Shown here: in pieces, positions 35,385-44,257 of the stretch
Layout: each line of letters begins with the position of its first letter
How positions within the stretch are numbered: position 1 is the stretch's first letter
Source: Ulvibacterium sp.
GTDB taxonomy: Bacteria > Bacteroidota > Bacteroidia > Flavobacteriales > Flavobacteriaceae
Assembly (NCBI RefSeq): GCF_028285715.1
Contig: NZ_JANQOO010000021.1
Coordinates: forward strand, 124,001-188,000
Length of the DNA stretch: 64,000 nucleotides
Reading direction: 5' to 3'
Translations under genes and position numbers: made by a program
Notes under the pieces: model-generated
What the model was told of the DNA's origin: nothing
Database searches by the model: none
Seen by the model: only the letters and a program-made list of their open reading frames with translations

Positions 35385-36404
35385 ATGGATTATATTGTGT
35401 GTGAAAAGCCGGGTGAGTTTGTTCTGAAGAAAAAAGACGAACCTAAAAAGCAGGCTGGCGAGGCGCTTCTTAAAGTTAAGAAAGTAGGTATCTGCGGTAC
35501 TGATCTGCATGCCTACATGGGTAATCAGGCATTTTTTACATATCCACGGATTTTAGGTCATGAATTGGCGACGCAGGTTATCGAAATCGGTGAAAATCCA
35601 CAGGGCATAAAACCGGGTGATAATGTGGTAATCATGCCGTATGTGAGCTGTAAAAAATGTATAGCCTGTAGAAATGGTAAGCCTAATTGTTGTACCAACA
35701 TCAAAGTCTTGGGCATACATACCGATGGCGGCATGCAGGAACGCATTTCCGTTCCGGTAGACCTTGTGATACCTGCGAAAAATTTAAGCGACAACCAAAT
35801 GGCCGTGGTGGAACCGTTGGCGATAAGTGCACATGCCATTAGAAGGGCACAATTGGAAATAGGCGAAACTATTGTTGTAGTGGGTTGCGGGCCCATAGGC
35901 ATAGGCATTATGAAACTGGCCCAAATAGCGGGGGCTCGTGTAATCGCTATTGATATGAATCGACAACGACTGGATTATGCCAAGGAGAAAATAGGAATTG
36001 ATCATATATTATTAGGCGGACCCGATGCCGTTCAAGAAGTTTCTAAAATCACAAATGGCGATATGGCCACCATCGTTTTTGATGCCACAGGCCATAAGGG
36101 AGCATTGGAATCCGGCACGGATTATATGGCCCATGGGGGGAAATATGTGCTCGTGGGCCTTTCTAAAGGAGAACTTACTTTTTCGCACCCTGCTATCCAC
36201 GCCAAGGAAACTACGTTATTGTGTAGTAGAAATGCTACTCTGGAAGATTTTGAGTATGTTATTTCCATTTTGGAAAGGGGTGAATTTCCCATTGATTCCT
36301 TTATTACCCATAATGTAAGTTATGAAAATATGATAGCCCATTTCGATAGCTGGCTTAATCCTGAAAATGGCGTAATTAAAGCCACCGTGGATTTTCAATC
36401 GTAA
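35385..36404 (+). CDS. L-galactonate 5-dehydrogenase-like zinc dehydrogenase
   Basis: Medium-chain zinc dehydrogenase of 339 residues. Visible motifs: catalytic zinc VGICGTDLHAYMGNQ and GHELATQV, structural zinc CKKCIACRNGKPNCC, NAD-binding VVVGCGPIGIGIM. From memory it matches E. coli LgoD (YjjN, L-galactonate to D-tagaturonate) closely in signature segments: GNQxFFxYPRxLGHE, the NCC site followed by IHxDGG, EPxAISAHAxRRA and the SRNAT segment. It would oxidise L-galactonate at C5. It is the first gene of the operon; uxaA follows after 22 bases and then uxaB, which are exactly the next enzymes for its product. Other 5-dehydrogenases of sugar acids are the alternative. Confidence 0.78.
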   Translation: MDYIVCEKPGEFVLKKKDEPKKQAGEALLKVKKVGICGTDLHAYMGNQAFFTYPRILGHELATQVIEIGENPQGIKPGDNVVIMPYVSCKKCIACRNGKPNCCTNIKVLGIHTDGGMQERISVPVDLVIPAKNLSDNQMAVVEPLAISAHAIRRAQLEIGETIVVVGCGPIGIGIMKLAQIAGARVIAIDMNRQRLDYAKEKIGIDHILLGGPDAVQEVSKITNGDMATIVFDATGHKGALESGTDYMAHGGKYVLVGLSKGELTFSHPAIHAKETTLLCSRNATLEDFEYVISILERGEFPIDSFITHNVSYENMIAHFDSWLNPENGVIKATVDFQS

Positions 36405-36426
36405 TAAATAACGGATTATTGAACTT

Positions 36427-38079
36427 ATGTCAAACACCTTTATACAGATACATCCAAAGGACAATATTCTGGCTGCCCTGACCGACTTGCCAAAAGGGAC
36501 GGCAATCGAACACAACGGTAGTCCTTTTCACCTTATAGGGGAGACGAAGGCGAAACATAAGTTTGCCACCGAGGATCTTCAGGTAGGTGATGAAATCTTT
36601 ATGTATGGCACTTTGGTGGGCAAGGCCATTAAACCTATTGCCCAAGGAGAGACCATAACTACCGAAAATGTGGTGCACGCTTCATTCGAATATGCGGTAG
36701 GCAAGGAAAAGATTAGTTGGAAGGCGCCGGACGTCTCCAAATGGAGAGATCGGACTTTTAATGGTTACCACAGGGCCGAGGGCAGCGTGGGCACCGCCAA
36801 TTATTGGCTGGTCATTCCTATGGTCTTTTGTGAGAACCGAAATGTAGAGGTTTTGAAATCATCGTTGTCCAAATCCCTTGGTTATCATACTTCTACGGAT
36901 TTTATAGTTGATACCCAAACATTGATAAATCAATACAAAAAAGGAGCTTCTTCCGATGATCTGCTAGCCGCGGAAATCATGAAAAGCCCGGAAGATGTTA
37001 AACGTACACGCACTTTTCCCAATGTGGACGGGATTAAATTTTTGACCCACGAAGGAGGATGCGGCGGATTTCGTCTGGACTCCGATACGCTTTGTAACCT
37101 ACTGGCCGGGTACATTACCAATCCCAATGTGGCCGGTGCAACCGTTCTAAGCTTGGGCTGCCAGAACGCAGAGGTGAAATTGTTGCAGGAAGCCATAGAA
37201 AGGAATAGTCCCAACTTTTCAAAACCCTTATATATCCTGGAGCAGCAAAAAAGTGAGAGCGAACGTCATTTTATCGAGGAAGCGGTCAAAAAGACTTTTC
37301 TGGGATTGATCGAAGCCAATAAAACAGAACGAAAGCCCGCCCCTTTGCACCACTTGGTCCTTGGGTTGGAATGTGGCGGCTCCGACGGTTTTTCGGGAAT
37401 ATCAGCCAACCCTGCCCTAGGGTATGCGTCGGATTTATTGGTCGCCCTGAAGGGTACCACGGTATTGTCCGAATTTCCAGAACTCAATGGGGTGGAACAA
37501 GAACTTATCAACCGATGTGAAACACCGGAGAGTGCCAAAAAGTTTGCAGACTTAATGGATTCTTACTCGGCCAAGGCAGTTGCCTTGGGATCCGGTTTTA
37601 AGAACAATCCCTCACCGGGAAACATCAAGGATGGATTGATAACCGACGCCATGAAATCCGCCGGAGCCGCAAAAAAGGGAGGCACTTCACCGGTAACAGA
37701 TGTTTTGGACTATACTGAAAAAGTAACCAAAAAAGGGCTTAATCTATTGTGTACTCCGGGGAACGATGTTGAAAGTACCACAGGTCTGGCAGGTTCCGGT
37801 TGCAATGTAATCTGCTTTACCACAGGATTAGGGACACCCACAGGAAACCCTGTGGCCCCGGTAATCAAAATATCCAGTAACAATACCCTGAGCGAACGTA
37901 TGAAGGATATCATAGATTTTAACACGGGAAGCATCATCACGGGTGAAGCTACTATTGAAAGTATAGGCGAGGAACTCCTGGAATATATTATCGAGGTTGC
38001 CAATGGAGAGGTCGTTCCGGCAGCGGTTCGCTTAGGCCAGGAGGATTTCATCCCATGGAAAAGGGGGATTTCCCTATAA
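36427..38079 (+). CDS. uxaA: Altronate dehydratase (UxaA family)
   Basis: Converts D-altronate to 2-keto-3-deoxy-D-gluconate in the cytoplasm. The 550-residue product has the full UxaA layout: N-terminal SAF domain (about 8-80), then the main domain with LTHEGGCGGFRLDS, SLGCQNAEVKLLQ, LGLECGGSDGFSGI and the C-terminal SPVTDVLDY and CFTTGLGTPTGNPVAPV. The conserved cysteines suit an iron-dependent active site. Lies 11 bases before uxaB. In Campylobacter jejuni a UxaA homologue in the fucose locus is proposed to dehydrate L-fuconate, so that activity is an alternative here. Confidence 0.9.
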   Translation: MSNTFIQIHPKDNILAALTDLPKGTAIEHNGSPFHLIGETKAKHKFATEDLQVGDEIFMYGTLVGKAIKPIAQGETITTENVVHASFEYAVGKEKISWKAPDVSKWRDRTFNGYHRAEGSVGTANYWLVIPMVFCENRNVEVLKSSLSKSLGYHTSTDFIVDTQTLINQYKKGASSDDLLAAEIMKSPEDVKRTRTFPNVDGIKFLTHEGGCGGFRLDSDTLCNLLAGYITNPNVAGATVLSLGCQNAEVKLLQEAIERNSPNFSKPLYILEQQKSESERHFIEEAVKKTFLGLIEANKTERKPAPLHHLVLGLECGGSDGFSGISANPALGYASDLLVALKGTTVLSEFPELNGVEQELINRCETPESAKKFADLMDSYSAKAVALGSGFKNNPSPGNIKDGLITDAMKSAGAAKKGGTSPVTDVLDYTEKVTKKGLNLLCTPGNDVESTTGLAGSGCNVICFTTGLGTPTGNPVAPVIKISSNNTLSERMKDIIDFNTGSIITGEATIESIGEELLEYIIEVANGEVVPAAVRLGQEDFIPWKRGISL

Positions 38080-38090
38080 CACGCATGTAA

Positions 38091-39536
38091 ATGAATTCAT
38101 TGAACAGAAGCACATTTTCGGGAAACTCCTACACGGAAAGAATACTACAATTTGGAGAAGGAAACTTTCTAAGGGCATTTGCCGACTGGATGATCCATGA
38201 AATGAACCGAAAAGCGGATTTTAACGGCGGTGTAGTGGTGGTACAGCCCATAGAACAGGGTTTGGTACAAATGCTCAATGATCAGGATGGACTGTACACC
38301 CTTTATTTGAATGGTATTAGGCATGGAAAAGCAATTAGTGAACATCAAGTTATTGACTGTATTCAAAGAGGAATAAATCCTTATGAAAATTATACCGATT
38401 ACTTGGTCAATGCCGATAATCCCAATTTGCGGTTTATTATTTCCAACACTACGGAGGCAGGAATAGCCTACTCCAAAACGGACAGATTGGAAGATACTCC
38501 ACAAAAAAGTTTCCCAGGCAAACTGACCGCATTTCTGTACCGAAGGTATCAAACTTTTGAAGGAGATCTTAATAAAGGCCTTATCCTAATTCCCTGTGAA
38601 CTAATCGATAGAAATGGGGATAATTTGAAAAGAATTGTATTGCAACACGCCAACGATTGGGGTTTGGATAACGGATTTATCAATTGGATAGAAGAAGCCA
38701 ATATCTTTTGTAATACCCTGGTAGACCGTATTGTACCCGGCTACCCAAAGGATAAAGTAGAAACCTTGACCCAAGAACTTGGATATAAGGATAATCTAAT
38801 CGTTGAAGGAGAACAGTTCCATTTATGGGTCATAGAAGGACCGGAATCCGTGCAACAGGAATTTCCGGCCAAAGCCTGTGGGTTGAACGTCGTTTTTACC
38901 GACAATATGGAACCCTATCGTACCCGGAAGGTGCGTATATTGAACGGTGCACATACCTCATTGGTCCCGGTCGGTTATTTATATGGAATAGATAAAGTTC
39001 GCGAATCCTTGGAGGACCCTGTAGTAGGGACTTTCCTAAGAGATGCTATTTTCAATGAGATCTGCCTTACCTTGGATTTACCCCAAAAAGAGTTGGATCA
39101 GTTTGCCAATGATGTTTTGGACCGATTTAGAAATCCCTATTTGGAACATGCCCTGCTAAGCATTTCATTGAATTCGGTTTCCAAATTCAAGACCAGGGTA
39201 TTACCGTCTATTTTGGAATATATAAAGCGACAAAACAAGTTGCCCAAAAGGTTATTGTTTTCGTTGGCCGCGTTGATCGCTTTTTACAAAGGAGAAAGAA
39301 ATGGAACGTCCATTCCCTTAAGGGATGATAGAGAAGTCCTAGACTTTTTTGAATCCCAATGGGCTTCGGGGGATATTTCTTCAGTAACCAATAGTACATT
39401 GGCGAATACGGCCTTTTGGGGAAAAAATCTTACAGACTTTAATGGGTTACAGGAAGTAGTAGAAACTTATTTAGAAGATATCGTCTCCCGTGGTATGGTA
39501 ACGGCATTGACAGCGCAACTCAAATCATACGAATAG
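38091..39536 (+). CDS. uxaB: Tagaturonate reductase (mannitol dehydrogenase family)
   Basis: NAD-dependent reductase of 481 residues converting D-tagaturonate to D-altronate. The N-terminal nucleotide-binding region LQFGEGNFLRAFADWMIHE and the VVVVQPIEQG segment are typical of UxaB. The C-terminal domain (about 250-481) contains RKVRILNGAHTSLVPVGYL, with the catalytic Lys and the NGxH residues. Length and motif order fit UxaB rather than UxuB or mannitol dehydrogenase. Between uxaA and the GH29 gene in the operon; a 136-base spacer follows, which may hold an internal promoter, though none was recognised. Confidence 0.9.
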   Translation: MNSLNRSTFSGNSYTERILQFGEGNFLRAFADWMIHEMNRKADFNGGVVVVQPIEQGLVQMLNDQDGLYTLYLNGIRHGKAISEHQVIDCIQRGINPYENYTDYLVNADNPNLRFIISNTTEAGIAYSKTDRLEDTPQKSFPGKLTAFLYRRYQTFEGDLNKGLILIPCELIDRNGDNLKRIVLQHANDWGLDNGFINWIEEANIFCNTLVDRIVPGYPKDKVETLTQELGYKDNLIVEGEQFHLWVIEGPESVQQEFPAKACGLNVVFTDNMEPYRTRKVRILNGAHTSLVPVGYLYGIDKVRESLEDPVVGTFLRDAIFNEICLTLDLPQKELDQFANDVLDRFRNPYLEHALLSISLNSVSKFKTRVLPSILEYIKRQNKLPKRLLFSLAALIAFYKGERNGTSIPLRDDREVLDFFESQWASGDISSVTNSTLANTAFWGKNLTDFNGLQEVVETYLEDIVSRGMVTALTAQLKSYE

Positions 39537-39672
39537 CCTAATCCCGGTACTATCAACAAAATAGATTGGGGAATTGGTTTTTTATAGTAGCAACTTAAAA
39601 ACGTTTAGATGAGTGTCCTTATCTACTTGGCAAACAAAGTATATGACCGGGCAAAGCAATAAATTCAAATAC

Positions 39673-41217
39673 ATGAAAAGTTCAAAATTTAGATTTTTCA
39701 CCTTTTTGGTTGCAATTGGGATATTGGGTTGTGCTGAAAAAAAAGAGGCGGATTCTACCGCTTTAAAAGATGCCTTAATCGTTGAAAAAGAGCAATATAC
39801 TGAAGATTGGGCCTCCCTTGGCAAACATAACGAATCACCAGAATGGTTTGAAAATGCCAAATTGGGTATCTATTTCCATTGGGGCCTATATTCGGTCCCC
39901 GCATTCAAAAACGAATGGTATCCACGTTGGATGCACTTCAAGGACAATGAAATCTACAAACATCATGTGGAAAAATATGGTGAACCCTCGGAATTTGGAT
40001 ATCATGATTTTGCACCGATGTTCAAGGCCGAAAAATTCGATGCCGATTCCTGGGCCCAACTTTTTAAGGATGCCGGTGCCAAATTCGCGGGACCTGTTGC
40101 GGAGCATCATGATGGGTATGCCATGTGGGACAGTAAAATTACACCTTGGAATGTAATGGATACCGGACCAAAACGGGATATTACCGGTGAGTTGGAAAAG
40201 GCCATCAAGGCCAAGGGCATGAAATTCATTACCGCCTTTCACCACGCCAAAAACCTACAGCGAAGTTCGGAATTGGGAAAAGAGGAACAGCTAAGTCATT
40301 ATCCTTATTTTGAAGGGATGCCCCCAAGTTCCGACGACCCAAATTTGCAACTGATGTATGGAAACATGGAACATGAAAAATGGTATAGGGAAGTCTGGTT
40401 GGGCAAACTTAAGGAAGTCGTGGACAACTATCATCCCGATATTGTATGGTTCGACTATGTTTTGGGAAATATTCCACAGGAGTATCGCAAGGATTTTGCA
40501 GCCTATTATTTGAATGAGGCCAAAGATAAAGACCAGGAGGTGGTCATTGTTCGGAAGCAGCACGACCTTCCTTTGAGCATGAGTGTAGAAGATTTGGAAC
40601 AGGCCAGAAAAAATGAGATAGGGACAAAACCTTGGATGACCGATGCCACGATCAGTGATGGCAGTTGGTGCTATACCGAAAACCTTGGGGTAAAACCGGC
40701 CAAGGATGTACTCCATATGCTCATTGATATTGTAAGTAAAAATGGTGTGCTACTTTTGAACGTCTCCCCAAAATCGGATGGAACCATTCCCGATAATCAA
40801 AAAGATGGCCTATTACAAATGGGCCATTGGCTCAAAAGATATGGAGAGGCCATTTACGACACGGAGGCATGGTATACTTTTGGAGAAGGACCTACTAAGG
40901 AACCCGAAGGTCATTTTGAGAACCATAAGGCCTTTATGAAACTTACGTATTCCAACAAGGACATTCGCTATACCACAAAGGACTACACCATTTATGGCAT
41001 TGTTCTGGGCTCTATTGAACCCGTTAAGGAACTTATCCTGGAATCCTTCGCCAAAAAGAATATCTTGGATGTGCCCAGTATAGAAAATGTCTCAGTTCTA
41101 GGGAGTGACGAGAAAATCGTTTGGAAGTATGACCCGGAAAGAGGGCTGACGCTCAAAACACCTGCGGAACCATTGGACGAGCTGGCAACCGTAATTAAAG
41201 TAACCATATCCCAATAA
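39673..41217 (+). CDS. GH29 alpha-L-fucosidase family lipoprotein
   Basis: Exported exo-glycosidase of 514 residues. The start at 39673 yields a lipoprotein signal ending GILGC (Cys about residue 16). The GH29 catalytic domain (about 45-400) shows KLGIYFHWGLYSVPAF, GPVAEHHDGYAMWDS, and the nucleophile region PDIVWFDYV with Asp about 261. A C-terminal beta domain follows. GH29 removes terminal alpha-L-fucose; some members act on alpha-L-galactosides, which differ only at C6. The lactonase, dehydrogenase and permease genes for that type of sugar follow directly (the lactonase after one base). Confidence 0.92.
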   Translation: MKSSKFRFFTFLVAIGILGCAEKKEADSTALKDALIVEKEQYTEDWASLGKHNESPEWFENAKLGIYFHWGLYSVPAFKNEWYPRWMHFKDNEIYKHHVEKYGEPSEFGYHDFAPMFKAEKFDADSWAQLFKDAGAKFAGPVAEHHDGYAMWDSKITPWNVMDTGPKRDITGELEKAIKAKGMKFITAFHHAKNLQRSSELGKEEQLSHYPYFEGMPPSSDDPNLQLMYGNMEHEKWYREVWLGKLKEVVDNYHPDIVWFDYVLGNIPQEYRKDFAAYYLNEAKDKDQEVVIVRKQHDLPLSMSVEDLEQARKNEIGTKPWMTDATISDGSWCYTENLGVKPAKDVLHMLIDIVSKNGVLLLNVSPKSDGTIPDNQKDGLLQMGHWLKRYGEAIYDTEAWYTFGEGPTKEPEGHFENHKAFMKLTYSNKDIRYTTKDYTIYGIVLGSIEPVKELILESFAKKNILDVPSIENVSVLGSDEKIVWKYDPERGLTLKTPAEPLDELATVIKVTISQ

Positions 41218-41218
41218 A

Positions 41219-42049
41219 ATGACTATTGACGCACATCAACATTTTTGGAAGTACGAACCGGTAAAGCATTCTTGGATAGATGAAAGTATGTCTGCCATAC
41301 GAAGGGATTTCATGCCTTCCGACCTAAAAAAGATTTATGAGGAAAACGGCGTGGATGGTTGTGTGGCCGTACAAGCAGATCAAACTTTGGAAGAGACCAA
41401 TTTCCTATTGGGATTGGCCAAGGAGCATTCGTTTATCAAAGGAGTCGTTGGATGGGTAGACCTACGTTCCGATGCTGTGGACGAGACCTTGGAAAAATAT
41501 AAGCAATATGAAAAGATAAAGGGTTTCCGGCATATCGTCCAGGGAGAACCGGACCATAATTTTTTGTTGAGGGCCGATTTTTTGCGGGGCATCTCGTTTT
41601 TGGAAAAATACGATTACGTATATGACATCCTTATTTTCCCGCACCAGCTTGGTGCCGCTTTGGAGTTTGTGAAACGGTTTCCCCATCAAAAATTCGTAAT
41701 AGATCATATCGCCAAGCCCTACATTAAAGATGGTTTTTATGAAGGTTGGTCAGTTCTTATGAAAGAAATCGCAAAATATGATAACGTCCATTGTAAACTA
41801 TCGGGAATGGTTACAGAATCCGGTTATTCAACCTGGAGCCCTCAACAGATAACCCCTTATATGGATTTGGTACTTGAGGCCTTTGGCCCCTCCAAACTTA
41901 TGTATGGTTCGGATTGGCCGGTCTGCTTGGTTGCGGGTACTTATGGGCAGGTAAAAAATTTAGTAAGCGATTTTGTTTCCAAACTCAGCCCTGCCGAACA
42001 GGAGGCCGTAATGGGTTTGAACGCAATACAGTTTTATAATTTAAAGTAA
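41219..42049 (+). CDS. Amidohydrolase family sugar lactonase (L-fucono/L-galactonolactonase-like)
   Basis: A 276-residue cytoplasmic TIM-barrel hydrolase of the amidohydrolase_2 family. It starts with the metal motif IDAHQHFWKY; other ligand regions are FVIDHIAKPYIKDG and YGSDWPVCL (metal Asp). This layout matches characterised L-fuconolactonases and L-rhamnonolactonases. It would open the lactone made by the next gene's product. The gene starts one base after the GH29 stop and ends six bases before the dehydrogenase start, so the three are tightly coupled. The exact lactone cannot be read from sequence. Confidence 0.86.
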   Translation: MTIDAHQHFWKYEPVKHSWIDESMSAIRRDFMPSDLKKIYEENGVDGCVAVQADQTLEETNFLLGLAKEHSFIKGVVGWVDLRSDAVDETLEKYKQYEKIKGFRHIVQGEPDHNFLLRADFLRGISFLEKYDYVYDILIFPHQLGAALEFVKRFPHQKFVIDHIAKPYIKDGFYEGWSVLMKEIAKYDNVHCKLSGMVTESGYSTWSPQQITPYMDLVLEAFGPSKLMYGSDWPVCLVAGTYGQVKNLVSDFVSKLSPAEQEAVMGLNAIQFYNLK

Positions 42050-42055
42050 GAATCA

Positions 42056-42847
42056 ATGGATTTAGGCTTAACAAACAAGGTCGTAGTAGTTACCGGTGCC
42101 GCCGGTTTAAAAGGTAGTATTGGAGAAACCATAGTCCAGGCCTTGGCCAATGAAGGCGCCATACCTGTTATAGTTTGTCGTAATGACCGTGGTTATGGTT
42201 ATGAGTCGGCTTTGCAGGAAAGAGGTATCGATTCCATTTTTGTTAAAACCGATTTATCGGATCCGGCACAAGTAGAAAGCGCCGCAAAGAAAATCGGAGA
42301 TAAATACGGACAAATCGATGCTTTGATAAATAATGTCGGCGTTAATGATGGGGCAGGTTTGGATGCTTCTATTGAAGACTTTATGTATTCCTTGAAATTA
42401 AACCTGGTCAGTTTTTTTACCATGACCAAATATTGCCTGCCCTATATCAAAAAGGCAAAAGGAAATATTTTAAATATCGGATCTAAGGTGGCATTGACCG
42501 GACAAGGAAATACTTCGGGCTATGCAGCGGCAAAAGGCGGTGTTTTGGGGTTGACCCGGGAATGGGCCGTTGATCTGATCAAGGAAGGCATCCGTTCCAA
42601 TGCCATAATCATTGCGGAAAGCTGGACCCCTTCCTATGATTCCTGGATAAAAACGTTGGACAGTGGCGAAGAGAAACTAAAATCCATCATCAAAAAAATT
42701 CCTTTGGGAAATCGAATGACCACCCCACAGGAAATTGCGGACCTCTGTTTATTTACCATCTCTGAAAAATCGTCGCATACCACAGGACAATTTATTACCG
42801 TAGATGGCGGATATGTACATTTGGACCGGGCATTGTTGACGGAATGA
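42056..42847 (+). CDS. L-fucose dehydrogenase-like SDR
   Basis: Short-chain dehydrogenase of 263 residues. The cofactor-binding region is VVVVTGAAGLKGSIGETI; NNVGVNDGAGLDAS, the catalytic Ser in NIGSKVALTGQGN and the YxxxK motif in GYAAAKGG follow. From memory it resembles bacterial L-fucose dehydrogenases (Burkholderia type) along its length, notably the GLDA, GQGNTSGY, LTREWAV and SHTTG segments and the VDGGYVHLDRALL end. Those enzymes oxidise L-fucose, L-galactose and D-arabinose at C1 to the lactone. The neighbouring lactonase and FucP support this role. Confidence 0.82.
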   Translation: MDLGLTNKVVVVTGAAGLKGSIGETIVQALANEGAIPVIVCRNDRGYGYESALQERGIDSIFVKTDLSDPAQVESAAKKIGDKYGQIDALINNVGVNDGAGLDASIEDFMYSLKLNLVSFFTMTKYCLPYIKKAKGNILNIGSKVALTGQGNTSGYAAAKGGVLGLTREWAVDLIKEGIRSNAIIIAESWTPSYDSWIKTLDSGEEKLKSIIKKIPLGNRMTTPQEIADLCLFTISEKSSHTTGQFITVDGGYVHLDRALLTE

Positions 42848-42905
42848 CAAGGAAATATAGCATAAGCCAAATAAACATACCAAGGAAAACCACTAAACCA
42901 CCTAT

Positions 42906-44225
42906 ATGAATACCACCCATAAAATACCCGTAGTCTCAAAATCGGTACTCGTCCCTTTTATTTTGATTACCTCTCTGTTTGCGTTATGGGGCTTGGCCAA
43001 TGACATGACCAATCCTATGGTTCGGGGTTTCCAAAAGGTGTTGGAACTAAGCAACACGCAGGCGTCTTTGGTACAGTTGGCATTTTACGGAGGCTATTTT
43101 ACCATGGCCATCCCCGCGGCCTTATTTGTAAATCGATTTTCCTATAAAAAAGGGGTGCTAATGGGTCTGGTTTTATACGCGGTTGGGGCTCTTTTGTTTT
43201 ATCCCGCTGCCGCCAAGGAAAGTTACGGCTTCTTTTTGGCTGCACTTTATATCTTGACTTTTGGGCTGGCCTTTTTGGAAACGACCTCGAACCCATACAT
43301 TCTATCCATGGGCGCAGAAGAAACGGCCACCCAACGTTTGAACTTTGCCCAGATGTTTAACCCTGTGGGTTCCATCACCGGTTTGTTGATAGCACAAAAT
43401 TTTGTGCTGGGAGCCCTGAGATCTGATGATACCGATGCTGATGGAACTCCCATTTTCGACACCTTATCCGAAAGCGCCAAAGCAGTGATAAGGACATCCG
43501 ACCTTGAAATTATTCGAAATCCCTATGTCATTTTAGGAATTGTCGTTACCTTCTTCTTTGTACTGATCAGTGTGATCAAGATGCCGCAAAACAAGCACCA
43601 AGAAACCAAGGTTAACTTTATGGATTCCCTACGAAGGTTATGGAAACAACCCAAATTTGCCTTTGGTGTCATTGCCCAAGCCTTTTATGTAGGCGCCCAA
43701 ATCATGTGTTGGACCTTTGTTTACCAGTATGCGGAAACTTTGGGTATCGATGCGAAATCCGCGGTTTGGTACGGATTAGCTGGTTACGTGGTTTTTCTTA
43801 CGGGTAGAACCATTGGTACCGCGCTAATGAGTAAAATAGATTCTGGCAAATTGTTGATGTTGTTCGGTATCGGAGGAATGCTTACCCTTATCGGCGCCAT
43901 TTTTTTACCGGGTATGTTGGGGATTTATTCCCTGGTGGCCACTTCCCTATTTATGTCGATCATGTTCCCTACTATCTATGGAATTGCCCTTGAAGGTCAA
44001 GGCGAGGATGCCAAATTTGGCGCGGCTTTTTTGGTAATGGCTATTGTCGGGGGAGCTTTATTGCCCTATGTACAGGGATATATGCTCGATTTTGGTGGGT
44101 TTGGTTATGAGGATGTTAGGTTTCTTGGGGTAAGTGAAATGCGTTTTTCCTTTGTACTTTCGTTGATATGCCTCTTGGTTGTAGCCATTTACGGTCACAG
44201 GACCTATAAAATCTACCATCGCTAA
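42906..44225 (+). CDS. fucP: FucP-type sugar:proton symporter (MFS)
   Basis: Inner-membrane major facilitator protein of 439 residues with 12 predicted helices. The LFALWGLANDMTNPM region of helix 1 and AFLETTSNPYILSMG in helix 4 carry the conserved acidic residues (equivalent to Asp46 and Glu135 of E. coli FucP, from memory) needed for proton-coupled sugar binding. E. coli FucP takes up L-fucose and also L-galactose and D-arabinose. It is the last gene of the operon, after the dehydrogenase, with a 58-base gap, and converges on a minus-strand sulfatase gene. Confidence 0.9.
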   Translation: MNTTHKIPVVSKSVLVPFILITSLFALWGLANDMTNPMVRGFQKVLELSNTQASLVQLAFYGGYFTMAIPAALFVNRFSYKKGVLMGLVLYAVGALLFYPAAAKESYGFFLAALYILTFGLAFLETTSNPYILSMGAEETATQRLNFAQMFNPVGSITGLLIAQNFVLGALRSDDTDADGTPIFDTLSESAKAVIRTSDLEIIRNPYVILGIVVTFFFVLISVIKMPQNKHQETKVNFMDSLRRLWKQPKFAFGVIAQAFYVGAQIMCWTFVYQYAETLGIDAKSAVWYGLAGYVVFLTGRTIGTALMSKIDSGKLLMLFGIGGMLTLIGAIFLPGMLGIYSLVATSLFMSIMFPTIYGIALEGQGEDAKFGAAFLVMAIVGGALLPYVQGYMLDFGGFGYEDVRFLGVSEMRFSFVLSLICLLVVAIYGHRTYKIYHR

Positions 44226-44257
44226 ACAAATCCCAATCCATGCAAATGGCCTAGAAA

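Noticed and set aside
35385-44225. Reading the operon as a complete standard L-fucose pathway.
   Set aside because: No enolase-type fuconate dehydratase and no adjacent 2-keto-3-deoxyfuconate dehydrogenase or aldolase are in the operon; kept only as an alternative with UxaA as dehydratase.
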